Below are positions 7,414-15,434 of a stretch of DNA of 33,114 nucleotides, in pieces (within the stretch, counting starts at the first letter, position 1; each line of letters starts with the position of its first letter). The position numbers and the translations under genes are program-made. The notes under the pieces are model-generated. The model was given only the letters and a program-made list of their open reading frames with translations. It did not search any database and was not told the origin of the DNA. Source of the DNA: Paenibacillus sp. yr247 (lineage in GTDB: Bacteria; Bacillota; Bacilli; Paenibacillales; NBRC-103111). The stretch covers positions 1 to 33,114 of the forward strand of contig NZ_FNIF01000037.1 in assembly GCF_900103825.1 (NCBI RefSeq), written 5' to 3'.

Positions 7414-7432
7414 TCATCTGATCACATGATCA
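7414..7432 (+). promoter_or_regulatory. Candidate operator between gntR and glcD
   Basis: The divergent intergenic region holds TCATCTGATCACATGATCA (7414-7432): two TGATCA hexamers 2 bp apart, preceded by TCATC. The first half resembles the TCATC-N-GATGA dyad I recall for LutR of B. subtilis, with one mismatch. It lies about 40 bp upstream of the glcD start and just 3' of an AT-rich TTAAAAT that could be a -10. Assignment to the adjacent GntR regulator is inferred. Confidence 0.4.
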
Positions 7433-7470
7433 ATTACCGAAATAAATATGTAGTTCCATGGGAGGTTTCT

Positions 7471-8886
7471 ATGCTTGATAGCCGAGTAAGACAACAACTG
7501 CAGGATATTGTAGGCGATGCTTTTTTTAAAGATGATATGGAATCTCTAGTTACGCATTCTTACGATGGAACACCTATGCTGCAGTCGCTGCCTGACGGTG
7601 TGATCTATCCTAAAGATACTGCGCAGGTATCCGCGATTATGAAGGTGTTAAATGAGTATCGCATTCCGCTGGTCAGCAGGGGTTCAGGCACGAATCTTTG
7701 CGGCGGCACAGTCCCCGTTCAAGGTGGCATTGTGATGGTCATGCATCGAATGAATGCGATACTCGACATTGATTTGCAAAATTTAACGGCAACAGTTCAG
7801 CCGGGTATCATTACGAAGCAGTTCATCGAGCATATCGAAAATCTCGGGTTATTTTATCCACCAGATCCAAGCAGTATGTCGATCTCGACCATTGGCGGTA
7901 ATATTGCGGAATGTTCGGGAGGTCTTCGCGGTTTAAAATACGGCACCACCAAAGATTACGTGATCGGATTAGAATGTGTATTAGCTTCAGGCGAAATTAT
8001 GCGTACAGGCGGGAAGCTGATGAAAGACGTGGCCGGCTATGATTTAACAAAGCTGCTCGTTGGCTCGGAGGGCACGTTAGCGGTCATTACCGAAGCGACG
8101 CTCAAGCTAGTACCGCCGCCCAAATATAAAAAAACGATGCTGGCCATGTACAAAGACTTATATGGAGCAGCTCGGACTGTATCCAAAATCATTGAAAACC
8201 GTATCATTCCGGCTACCCTCGAATTCATGGATAATCCGACGATTCGTGTTGTTGACGATTTTGCCAAATTGGGACTTCCGCTCGATATGGCGGCTATTTT
8301 GTTAATTGAGCAGGATGGTGATATGGAAACCGTTGAGCGGGACATCGAACGGATCTCGGAAATTTGCCGCGAGGAGCTGGCCGATGAAGTCAGCATTGCG
8401 AACAATCAAGAGGAAGCCTTGAAGCTGTTAACGGCAAGAAGAAGCGCCTTTACCGCACTTGCCCGTTTACGCCCAACAACGATACTAGAGGATGCAACGG
8501 TTCCACGCTCCAAAATTGCTGATATGGTCTTAGAGATCAATCGCATAGCCGAGAAGCATCGTGTTCAAATTTGTACCTTTGGGCATGCAGGGGATGGAAA
8601 TCTTCATCCAACGGCGACGACGGATGCGAGGGATCACGAAGAAATACATCGTGTTGAATTAGCCTTTGAAGAAATATTTGAAGCGGCTATCCATATGGGG
8701 GGCACGATTACTGGCGAGCATGGTGTTGGTTTAGTCAAAGCGCCTTTCTTGGAATGGAAAGTGGGAAGTGCTGGAATTGCCATGATGAAAGGGATTAAGG
8801 AAGTCTTCGATCCACATCATATATTAAATCCAGGTAAAATGTTTGCTAAAGAATCCAGACGCAGGGTGGTGATTGACCGTGGCTAA
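7471..8886 (+). CDS. glcD: FAD-linked oxidase, GlcD-type (glycolate/D-lactate oxidase subunit)
   Basis: The flavoprotein subunit (471 aa) that would oxidise a 2-hydroxy acid such as glycolate or D-lactate at the membrane. An N-terminal PCMH-type FAD domain shows LVSRGSGTNLCGGTVPVQGG and STIGGNIAECSGGLRGLKYG. The C-terminal FAD-oxidase domain shows GHAGDGNLHPT, near the metal/substrate site, and TGEHGVGLVKAPFL. An in-frame ATG at 7426 lacks a binding site; GGGAGG at 7460-7465 sets the start at 7471. The glcF coding sequence overlaps its 3' end, so the two are co-translated. There is no glcE; a two-gene GlcD/GlcF layout is known in Bacillus (YsfC/YsfD). Which acid is the true substrate is open. 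Confidence 0.9.
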   Translation: MLDSRVRQQLQDIVGDAFFKDDMESLVTHSYDGTPMLQSLPDGVIYPKDTAQVSAIMKVLNEYRIPLVSRGSGTNLCGGTVPVQGGIVMVMHRMNAILDIDLQNLTATVQPGIITKQFIEHIENLGLFYPPDPSSMSISTIGGNIAECSGGLRGLKYGTTKDYVIGLECVLASGEIMRTGGKLMKDVAGYDLTKLLVGSEGTLAVITEATLKLVPPPKYKKTMLAMYKDLYGAARTVSKIIENRIIPATLEFMDNPTIRVVDDFAKLGLPLDMAAILLIEQDGDMETVERDIERISEICREELADEVSIANNQEEALKLLTARRSAFTALARLRPTTILEDATVPRSKIADMVLEINRIAEKHRVQICTFGHAGDGNLHPTATTDARDHEEIHRVELAFEEIFEAAIHMGGTITGEHGVGLVKAPFLEWKVGSAGIAMMKGIKEVFDPHHILNPGKMFAKESRRRVVIDRG

Positions 8887-10213
8887 GCTCCCAGCAGCAA
8901 CACTTCAAGAAACACTCATACAGATGCTGGATTATGAGCAGTTAACCAATTGTATGCGCTGTGGTTTTTGTCTGCCCGCTTGTCCGACATTCAAGGAGAC
9001 CGGTGTGGAAGCCGAATCTCCTCGTGGACGGATTTCACTTATGAAAGCGGCCGTGGATGGTATTATGGAGCCAGGTATAAGCTTCGAAGATCAAATGAAC
9101 CATTGTTTGGGATGCCGCGCATGTGAACCAGCCTGTCCGGCAGATGTGAAATATGGGCAATTAATTGAGCAGGCGCGCGATGCTATTGAGACGCATACGA
9201 AGCAGCACAGATGGTGGATACGCGGCGTGCGTAAGCTCGTGTTTAAGGAGTTATTCCCTTCTCAACAAAGAATGCAATTGCTGGGGACGGGTCTTCATTT
9301 TTATAAGAAATCAGGCATTCAAAAGGTAGTAAGGAAAACAGGTGTTGTAAACCTATTTTCCAAGCACTTATCCGATATGGAAAAGATACTCCCTGACGCT
9401 TCCGGTAAAGGGATAGTAGAGCAACTGGGTACCTACATTCCGGCAAAAGGTGAAAAGATTGCTACGGTGGGTATGTTCCGTGGCTGTTTAATGGATGTAT
9501 TGTTTACCGAAACGAATATCAAAACGGTAAAGCTGCTTTCAGAAGCCGGATTTGACGTGGTCATTCCAGAGACACAGAACTGCTGTGGCGCCCTTCATGC
9601 GCACAGTGGTGAGAGTGATCAAGCAAAAGCTTTGGCCAAGAATAACATTCGCGCTTTCCAAGAGGCCGGTGTTGATTATATCGTGTCTAATGCAGGTGGC
9701 TGTGGTGCCATTCTAGTGGAGTATGATCATTTGCTTCATGAGGAGCCGGAATGGAAGGAAGCATCGGCTTGGTTTGCAGCACGGGTGAAGGATATCAGTA
9801 CGATTCTTGTGGAACAAGGACGTCCTCTCCAGTTCGTAGAGACACAAACCGGAGAAGCTTCCACTCGGATTACGTATCAGGACTCCTGCCATCTACGCAA
9901 TGTCATGAAAGGCAGCAATCCTTCCAGGCAGCTTCTGAAAGATGTAGGCAACGCTGCCTATATAGAAATGATGGACGCTGGCTCCTGCTGCGGTTCAGCC
10001 GGTATTTATAACGTCACGCAACCGGACATGGCGAACCAAATTCTTGAACATAAAATGGAAAATGTGAACGCTACTGGCGCTCAATATTTGGTAACCAGCA
10101 ACCCTGGCTGCTTGCTGCAAATGAAGCTGGGTATTGATAAGCATGGGCAAGCCGGCCGCATGGAAGCCGTTCATATTGCCGACTTTTTATATGATAGAGT
10201 TGTGAAACACTAA
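8879..10213 (+). CDS. glcF: GlcF-type iron-sulfur subunit (two 4Fe-4S clusters, CCG domains)
   Basis: The electron-transfer partner of GlcD. Two ferredoxin-type 4Fe-4S motifs lie near the N-terminus (CMRCGFCLPACP and CLGCRACEPACP). The C-terminal half has the paired CCG-domain motifs of heterodisulfide-reductase-like proteins (NCCGALHAHSG and GSCCGSAGIYN), plus GMFRGCLMDV and NPGCLLQMKLG. Electrons from the flavin would pass through these clusters to the quinone pool. The reading frame is open from TTG 8873, but GGGTGGTG at 8864-8871 is well spaced only for GTG 8879, inside the last codons of glcD. With GTG 8879 the protein is 444 aa, close to the normal size. A strong terminator follows. Confidence 0.9.
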   Translation: MAKLPAATLQETLIQMLDYEQLTNCMRCGFCLPACPTFKETGVEAESPRGRISLMKAAVDGIMEPGISFEDQMNHCLGCRACEPACPADVKYGQLIEQARDAIETHTKQHRWWIRGVRKLVFKELFPSQQRMQLLGTGLHFYKKSGIQKVVRKTGVVNLFSKHLSDMEKILPDASGKGIVEQLGTYIPAKGEKIATVGMFRGCLMDVLFTETNIKTVKLLSEAGFDVVIPETQNCCGALHAHSGESDQAKALAKNNIRAFQEAGVDYIVSNAGGCGAILVEYDHLLHEEPEWKEASAWFAARVKDISTILVEQGRPLQFVETQTGEASTRITYQDSCHLRNVMKGSNPSRQLLKDVGNAAYIEMMDAGSCCGSAGIYNVTQPDMANQILEHKMENVNATGAQYLVTSNPGCLLQMKLGIDKHGQAGRMEAVHIADFLYDRVVKH

Positions 10214-10265
10214 TTTCCTACGTCAAATAGGTCTTGAGCCTAAGCAGTAGAAGGTAAACAAAGAG

Positions 10266-10318
10266 AGAGACATACTTCTGATCTAGTTCAACTAGATGGG
10301 GAAAATGTCTCTTTTTTT
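10266..10318 (+). terminator. Intrinsic terminator after glcDF
   Basis: A two-part structure: outer stem AGAGACAT/ATGTCTCT (10266-10273 with 10305-10312) encloses a second hairpin ATCTAGT-TCA-ACTAGAT (10281-10297). T residues run to 10318. Confidence 0.8.
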
Positions 10319-10394
10319 GCAAATGTTCTTGTTGAAAGGGTAATTTATTATATATTGAGGAAGTCGCGTCTAGTGATGAAAGGGGGTGCCTTTT

Positions 10395-10559
10395 ATGCAA
10401 ATTTTGGTCACCGGGGGAGCCGGCTTTATCGGTTCACATATTGTCGATGAATTGATCAAATCAGGGCATGTCGTACATATTTTGGATAATATGTCTAATG
10501 GCAGTAAGGAGAACCTGAATCCTCATGCTGTATATGCTAGATATCGATATTTCATATGA
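10395..10559 (+). pseudogene. Truncated NAD-dependent epimerase/dehydratase (GalE-like) stub
   Basis: The 54-codon frame begins MQILVTGGAGFIGSHIVDEL and continues with HVVHILDNMSNGSKENLNP. This is the Rossmann start of a UDP-sugar epimerase (TGGAGFIGSH, then a DN for NAD ribose). Homology stops after about 45 residues at ...NPHAVYAR and the frame ends at TGA 10557-10559, whereas the family is ~310 aa. A ribosome binding site (AAAGGGGGTG) and ATG are intact. It is therefore a 5' remnant left by a deletion, lying just before another partly deleted cluster. A functional 54-aa peptide is unlikely. Confidence 0.82.
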
Positions 10560-10622
10560 TTTAGATGGTGATACAATAGAAGAAAGCGATACCAAAAATA
10601 GACAATGAAAAGGAGAATCGCC

Positions 10623-11453
10623 ATGCGGATCGATGCACACCAGCATTATTGGAAGTTAGATCGAGGGGACTATGGGTGGCTTAATCCAGAGCTGTCGGTC
10701 TTGTATCGTGATTTTCTGCCGGACGACTTGTTATCCAACCTCCACCGGCACAATTTGGACAAAACGATTGTTGTTCAAGCGGCGCCTACATTAGAAGAAA
10801 CGGATTATCTACTTTCCTTAAGTGAGGAATCAGATACGATTGCAGGTGTAGTAGGCTGGCTCAATCTGAATGATCCTGACTTCCAAATCCATTATAAAAG
10901 GTTTAGCCAGCATCCCAAATATGTAGGCTTCCGGGTCATGATTCAAGAAATGCCGGATGAGAGTGTTGTACTCGAGCCTCAGTTTGTAGCGGCACTGCGA
11001 TATTTTGCTGATGAGGATGTTCCGATTGACTTGCTTGTGGTATCCCATCAATTAGAGGCGGTCGTTCAGCTCTTGGAACAGGTTCCTGGTTTACGTGCCG
11101 TTATCGATCATATCGCTAAACCGCTTATTGCGGATGGCGTTATTGAACCTTGGAAAAGCCAAATGGCAGCTATTGCAAAGCATCCCAATATCTATTGTAA
11201 GCTATCCGGTATGGTCACAGAAGCGAATCATGCGGAGTGGCAGAGTAGGAATTTCAACGCGTATATCCAGCATATTCTAGATATATTTGGTACGAATCGT
11301 GTTATATTCGGCAGTGATTGGCCGGTTTGTTTGCTCGCTGCAGACTATGACGAAGTCATCGAGGTACTTATAGAAGCATTGCCAGAAACTTGGTCGGAAT
11401 CCGATAAAGCGCGGTTATTCGGACTAAATGCAATAGAGTTTTATAAACTATGA
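10623..11453 (+). CDS. Amidohydrolase-2 family lactonase (L-fuconolactonase-like)
   Basis: A TIM-barrel metal-dependent hydrolase (276 aa) of the COG3618 group, which includes L-fuconolactonase and L-rhamnonolactonase. Seen: IDAHQHYWKLDRGDYGWL at the N-terminus with the HxH-type metal pair, YVGFRVMIQEMP, AVIDHIAKPLIADG with the barrel His, YCKLSGMVTEA, and the final GSDWPVCL Asp. AGGAG at 10611-10615 favours ATG 10623 over the upstream 10605. Its stop overlaps the start of a truncated aldo/keto reductase by 4 bp (ATGA). In intact clusters such a reductase/dehydrogenase makes the lactone that this enzyme opens. Here it is the only complete gene between broken ones, so it may be a survivor without a pathway. 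Confidence 0.85.
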   Translation: MRIDAHQHYWKLDRGDYGWLNPELSVLYRDFLPDDLLSNLHRHNLDKTIVVQAAPTLEETDYLLSLSEESDTIAGVVGWLNLNDPDFQIHYKRFSQHPKYVGFRVMIQEMPDESVVLEPQFVAALRYFADEDVPIDLLVVSHQLEAVVQLLEQVPGLRAVIDHIAKPLIADGVIEPWKSQMAAIAKHPNIYCKLSGMVTEANHAEWQSRNFNAYIQHILDIFGTNRVIFGSDWPVCLLAADYDEVIEVLIEALPETWSESDKARLFGLNAIEFYKL

Positions 11454-11683
11454 AATATCGTAAATTAGGCAAAACTGGGCTTGATGTCTCCGTGCTGAGC
11501 TTAGGCGCATCCTCACTAGGCTCTGTATTTCGTGAGACGAATGAAGAAGAAAGCATCCGCACTGTTCATACAGCCGTTGATCTGGGCATTAATTTAATCG
11601 ATGTGTCTCCTTATTATGGGTTAACCAAAGCGGAAACGGTACTAGGGGATAGGGATCTGCGGGACGGATTTGCATGCATATAA
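11450..11683 (+). pseudogene. Truncated aldo/keto reductase (N-terminal fragment)
   Basis: The frame starts MKYRKLGKTGLDVSVLSLGA and runs through LIDVSPYYGLTKAETVLG. This is the first ~65 residues of a D-threo-aldose/L-galactose-dehydrogenase-type aldo/keto reductase, including the catalytic Asp and Tyr of DVSPYYG. At about 11645-11652 the sequence switches, in another frame, into the middle of an alcohol dehydrogenase gene, so the remaining ~240 residues are missing. The residues after VLG (DRDLRDGFACI) are out-of-frame translation of that second gene. The start is coupled to the lactonase stop (ATGA), so this was once a co-translated pair. Confidence 0.85.
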
Positions 11684-12279
11684 AGGGAATCAGCCTTTTT
11701 TCAGCTACCCGCGTGTTCTCGGTCATGAACTGGTTGGTACGATTGAGCAGATCGGCGAGGATGTCACGGGGCTGCAAGTCGGTGACCAAGTTAGCATCAT
11801 TCCTTATCTACACTGCGGTGTATGCATTGCTTGCCGCAATGACAAGACCAATTGCTGCACAGATATGAAGGTACTCGGCATCGATGACGGTATGAGAGAG
11901 CTGATTGCCTTGCCAGTCAGCCATCTCATCAAGACCGATGGGTTGACACTGGATCAAGCGGCTATGTTAGAGCCGCTCAGTATCGGTGCCTATGCTGTGC
12001 GAAGATCGGAACTGCGAACTGGTGAAACCGCGTTGGTGATTGGAGCAGGTCCCATCGGACTCGGGGTGATGATTCTGGCCAAAACGGGAGCTAACCCTGA
12101 TGAGCAGTCGCAATGCCACGGTGGAGGATTTCGACACGGTGCGTGCCGCCTTACAAAGCGGAAGCATCGACATCGACCGCTACATCACGCACCGTGTCCC
12201 ATTCGAGGACATGATCGGCCAGTTCGAGACTTGGCTGAAGCCGGAGTCGAAGGTTATAAAAGCAATCGTCAGTCTGTAA
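11652..12279 (+). pseudogene. Zinc-dependent alcohol dehydrogenase, 5'-truncated and internally deleted
   Basis: From 11652 one frame reads GICGTDLHAYKG, VLGHELVGTIEQIGEDV, then CGVCIACRNDKTNCC (structural zinc cysteines) and LVIGAGPIGLGVMILAKTG (NAD site), i.e. the N-terminal to middle part of a polyol/L-galactonate-type dehydrogenase. About 40 N-terminal residues are absent. Near 12093-12097 it jumps to another frame that reads LMSSRNATVEDFDTV, then HRVPFEDMIGQFETWLKPES and KVIKAIVSL with stop at 12277-12279, the proper C-terminus. Roughly 90-110 residues in between are lost. The two deletions show the gene is dead. An open frame to 12422 exists, but its last ~110 codons do not encode ADH sequence. 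Confidence 0.87.
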
Positions 12280-12283
12280 ATTT

Positions 12284-12329
12284 AAAAGGCGTGTTCAGCT
12301 TGTTGTTCAGAGCTGAGAGCGCCTTTTTT
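12284..12329 (+). terminator. Intrinsic terminator after the dehydrogenase remnant
   Basis: Outer stem AAAAGGCG/CGCCTTTT (12284-12291 with 12320-12327) contains an inner TCAGCT/AGCTGA stem (12295-12300 with 12311-12316) and ends in six T residues. The terminator of the decayed operon has survived intact. Confidence 0.8.
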
Positions 12330-12368
12330 GCGCTCTTAGGCAGTGACACCCAAACACTAGGCTGGCGT

Positions 12369-13256
12369 TCAATTCTCGGGGCTTTCCAGTTTGGTAACAA
12401 AAGCAGCGGCCGCTGTGGATAAAGGCATATTTTTTAAAGTAATTATCCCAATCTTGGTTGAAGGAATGGTTGCCTCTATGTTCACCTCGAACAAGCTGTC
12501 TTCTGCTAGTTCCTTCGCAACAAATTCCTTCGTTACAAAGGAAACGCCAAAGCCGATCTTAGCGAACTCAATGAGTAAATCTACGCTGCCTAGCTCGATT
12601 TCTGGCTCCAGCAGCAAGTCATGTTCGCTGAATAATTGCGTGATGAATTTCCGAGAGGAGCTATTTCTCGAAAATAAAATGATCGGATAGGTCAGCAGCT
12701 CAGCAAGTGTTACCTTTTTCAAAGACAGTTCTCGGTATTTTGGCCCCGTTACGAAGCAATCTTGAATAGTAATACCTTCACGTACCTGCAGTTGATCATC
12801 GAGAATAGGCGTCCTCACAATACCGATATCAATCTTCCCATCCTTCAACTGCTTTACAATTTCCGGTGTAGTTCCGTGCACTAAGTTAATTTGCACGTGA
12901 GGATACTGCTCGTGGAATGACTCCAAGAAGGGGAGCAGGTAATGTTTGCACAAAGAGTCGCTGCCGCCAATTTTGATTTCTCCACTGGAGAAGTTGCGAA
13001 GTTCACTCAATTTCTCTTCAGCGAGTGAAATGAAATTGTACGCCTGTTCGATATAGGAAAACAGCACAGATCCTTCTTCTGTAAGCTCGACGCCTTTGGA
13101 TGTGCGGGCAAACAGCTGCAGCCCCAGAGTAACCTCTAACAATTTGATGGAGTGAGAGACACTCGGTTGGGTAATGTACAGCTCTTTAGCCGCTTTAGAT
13201 AAGCTGCCTGACTTAGCAGTGAGGTAAAAAACTTTATACAACTCAAAATTTACCAT
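12369..13256 (-). CDS. LysR-family transcriptional regulator
   Basis: A 295-aa LysR regulator. The N-terminal winged helix (residues ~1-60) has FYLTAKSGSLSKAAKELYIT and QPSVSHSIKLLEVTLGLQLF. The C-terminal periplasmic-binding-like effector domain includes GEIKIGGSDSLCKHYLLPFL and GKIDIGIVRTP. An in-frame ATG at 13292 exists, but AAGGTG at 13262-13267 (complement) fixes ATG 13256. It is divergent from transketolase with ~115 bp between the starts, the arrangement typical for a LysR activator of the neighbouring gene. The tkt promoter has a good -10 but poor -35, which fits activation. The effector is unknown. Confidence 0.9.
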   Translation of the reverse strand: MVNFELYKVFYLTAKSGSLSKAAKELYITQPSVSHSIKLLEVTLGLQLFARTSKGVELTEEGSVLFSYIEQAYNFISLAEEKLSELRNFSSGEIKIGGSDSLCKHYLLPFLESFHEQYPHVQINLVHGTTPEIVKQLKDGKIDIGIVRTPILDDQLQVREGITIQDCFVTGPKYRELSLKKVTLAELLTYPIILFSRNSSSRKFITQLFSEHDLLLEPEIELGSVDLLIEFAKIGFGVSFVTKEFVAKELAEDSLFEVNIEATIPSTKIGIITLKNMPLSTAAAAFVTKLESPEN

Positions 13257-13267
13257 ATAGACACCTT

Positions 13268-13322
13268 CTATAGCGAGTATCGAAACTATCAATTATTTGA
13301 ATGCTCCATCTATCCTTATAAT
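13268..13322 (+). promoter_or_regulatory. lysR-tkt divergent control region with tkt promoter
   Basis: TATAAT at 13317-13322 is a consensus -10 for the tkt direction. The position 17 bp upstream (TATTTG, 13294-13299) is a poor -35. Just upstream of that lies CTATAG (13268-13273) and CTATC (13285-13289), giving ATAG-N11-CTAT, a T-N11-A-like spacing of the sort LysR proteins bind. No footprint evidence; the pairing with the adjacent LysR gene is inferred. Confidence 0.4.
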
Positions 13323-13371
13323 AAAGAGTAGATGATGCAAAAACAACCAAATTGATGGAGGCGAACTTTTT

Positions 13372-15402
13372 TTGAATCAGACAACTGATGGCATTGAAGA
13401 GTTAAGCATCAATACAATTAGAACGCTCACAATCGACGCAGTCGAAAAAGCAGCTATGGGTCATCCCGGCATGCCGATGGGCGCTGCGCCCATGGCATAT
13501 GCACTTTGGACGCAGCACTTGAAGCACAATCCGGCCAATTCAAAGTGGGTGGATCGCGATCGCTTTGTTCTGTCGGCAGGACATGGCTCGATGTTGTTAT
13601 ATAGTCTGCTGCACCTAAGCGGCTATGACGTAACGATGGATGATCTTAAGGAGTTTCGCCAATGGGGAAGCCGCACACCCGGACATCCGGAGTATGGTCA
13701 TACGGCGGGCGTCGAAGCAACAACAGGACCACTCGGCCAAGGTGTAGCAATGGCAGTGGGTATGGCAATGGCCGAAGCGCATCAGGCTTCTGTCTACAAC
13801 AAACCGAATTTCCCTATCGTCGATCACTTCACATATGCGATTTGCGGTGATGGCGACTTGATGGAAGGCGTATCGTCTGAAGCCGCTTCATTGGCTGGCC
13901 ATTTGAAATTGGGCAAGTTAATTGTGCTCTACGATTCCAACGACATTTCACTCGACGGTGAGCTGAACATGTCGTTCTCGGAAAACGTCCGAATGCGAAT
14001 TGAATCCTATGGATGGCAGTACTTACGTGTGGAAGAGCAGAACAACGTCGAAGCGATCTCCTCTGCGATCGCAGAAGGCAAGGCGGACCGCAATCGCCCA
14101 ACTCTCATTGAGATCAAGACAACGATCGGCTATGGCAGCCCGAACAAAGCCGGCAAAGGCGGCCACGGCGGCACGCATGGCGCGCCGCTGGGCAAAGAAG
14201 AGCTGCTGCTGACGAAGCAGGCTCTGGGTTGGCCGCTCGAGCCAGACTTCTACGTCCCGGCTGAGGTCTACAAGCACTTCGCTCAGCACAAAGAGCTGGG
14301 TGCTCAGTCCCAGACCAGCTGGGAGCAGCTGTGGAGCAGCTACCAGGCTGCTTACCCCGAGCTCGCTCAGCAATTCGAACTCGCGAATCGCGGTGACCTT
14401 CCAGCGGACTGGAATGCCGAGGTGCCGCGATTTACCCCAGAGAGCGGCACGATCTCGACGCGCACCGCTTCCGGCAAAGTGATCAACGGCTTGGCGAAGC
14501 GGGTACCTCAGCTTGTGGGCGGCTCTGCCGACCTCGCGAGCTCCAACTTCACCATGATTAGCGACGCAGCGGCATTCAGCGCTTCCGATTACAGCGGCCG
14601 CAATTTCTGGTTCGGCGTCCGTGAATTCGCCATGGGCGCAGCACTGAACGGCATGCTGCTGCACGGGGGACTGCGTGCATTCGGCGGCACGTTCCTCGTG
14701 TTCAGCGACTACCTGCGCGGCGCTATTCGCTTGTCCGCGCTCATGAAATTGCCTGTTGCGTACGTGTTCACGCATGACAGCATCGCTGTCGGCGAAGACG
14801 GCCCAACGCATCAGCCGATCGAACAGATCCCTGCTCTGCGGATGATCCCGGATCTGACGCTGTTCCGTCCTGCGGACGCAAACGAAACCGCAGCGGCCTG
14901 GGAGTATGTCCTCCAAGCGAAGGAAGGTCCGTTCGTATTCGCGCTCTCGCGTCAGAACTTACCGGTTCTTCCAGGGACGGATAAGCTCGCTTTTGACCAT
15001 ATTCATCAAGGGGCTTACATCTTATCCGATGTTGACGCGCTAACTACACCTGAAATTCAGCTTATCGCAACGGGCTCTGAAGTGAGCTTAGCACTTGACG
15101 TGAAGAAACAGTTGGCGCAAGATGGTATTGGGGCTCGTGTTATTTCCATGCCAAGCCGAGAATTGTTCGAGCAGCAGCCTGAAGAGGTGCGAAATGCCAT
15201 CCTTTTACCACATGTGAAAGCGAATGTCGTCATAGAGATGGCTTATCCTGCTGGATGGGAAGAGATTACGGGAGGCAAAGGCTTCGTTGTGGGCATCCGT
15301 AAATTCGGGGCATCCGCGAAGGCTGATCGAGTTATTCGTGAATATGGCTTTACTGCAGAAGCAATCGTACAACAAATCAGACAGAAGTATTTCCAAGTAT
15401 GA
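13372..15402 (+). CDS. tkt: Transketolase
   Basis: A thiamine-diphosphate enzyme of the pentose phosphate pathway (676 aa, normal length) that moves two-carbon units between sugar phosphates. Seen: AAMGHPGMPMGAAPMAY, ATTGPLGQGVAMAVGMA, and the ThDP/Mg site GDGDLMEGVSSEAASLAG (from ~residue 159) closing at LYDSNDISLDGE. Then KAGKGGHGGTHGAPLG, the pyrimidine domain GVREFAMGAALNGMLLHGG, THDSIAVGEDGPTHQPIEQ and a C-terminal domain with IATGSEVSLAL. Start is TTG 13372 with GGAGG at 13357-13361. It is followed 32 nt later by a transaldolase-type gene, so the pair forms a non-oxidative pentose phosphate unit. The middle (about 14040-14950) is distinctly richer in GC than both ends. Confidence 0.96.
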   Translation: MNQTTDGIEELSINTIRTLTIDAVEKAAMGHPGMPMGAAPMAYALWTQHLKHNPANSKWVDRDRFVLSAGHGSMLLYSLLHLSGYDVTMDDLKEFRQWGSRTPGHPEYGHTAGVEATTGPLGQGVAMAVGMAMAEAHQASVYNKPNFPIVDHFTYAICGDGDLMEGVSSEAASLAGHLKLGKLIVLYDSNDISLDGELNMSFSENVRMRIESYGWQYLRVEEQNNVEAISSAIAEGKADRNRPTLIEIKTTIGYGSPNKAGKGGHGGTHGAPLGKEELLLTKQALGWPLEPDFYVPAEVYKHFAQHKELGAQSQTSWEQLWSSYQAAYPELAQQFELANRGDLPADWNAEVPRFTPESGTISTRTASGKVINGLAKRVPQLVGGSADLASSNFTMISDAAAFSASDYSGRNFWFGVREFAMGAALNGMLLHGGLRAFGGTFLVFSDYLRGAIRLSALMKLPVAYVFTHDSIAVGEDGPTHQPIEQIPALRMIPDLTLFRPADANETAAAWEYVLQAKEGPFVFALSRQNLPVLPGTDKLAFDHIHQGAYILSDVDALTTPEIQLIATGSEVSLALDVKKQLAQDGIGARVISMPSRELFEQQPEEVRNAILLPHVKANVVIEMAYPAGWEEITGGKGFVVGIRKFGASAKADRVIREYGFTAEAIVQQIRQKYFQV

Positions 15403-15434
15403 GCCCACAAAGGGAGAAAAGGTAGGGATACAGG

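Noticed and set aside
7426..7470. Upstream ATG for glcD adding 15 residues
   Set aside because: There is no ribosome binding site before it and it overlaps the candidate operator, whereas ATG 7471 has GGGAGG at good spacing.
11670..12422. A 250-aa protein reading through the dehydrogenase region
   Set aside because: The first ~140 residues are real dehydrogenase sequence, but after 12096 the frame is wrong. The true C-terminus appears in a different frame ending at 12279, so this is a remnant, not a gene.
14023..14916. Open 297-codon frame on the minus strand inside transketolase
   Set aside because: It lies opposite the strongly conserved tkt frame, in its GC-rich block where antisense stops are rare. 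It shows no recognisable domain and no binding site.
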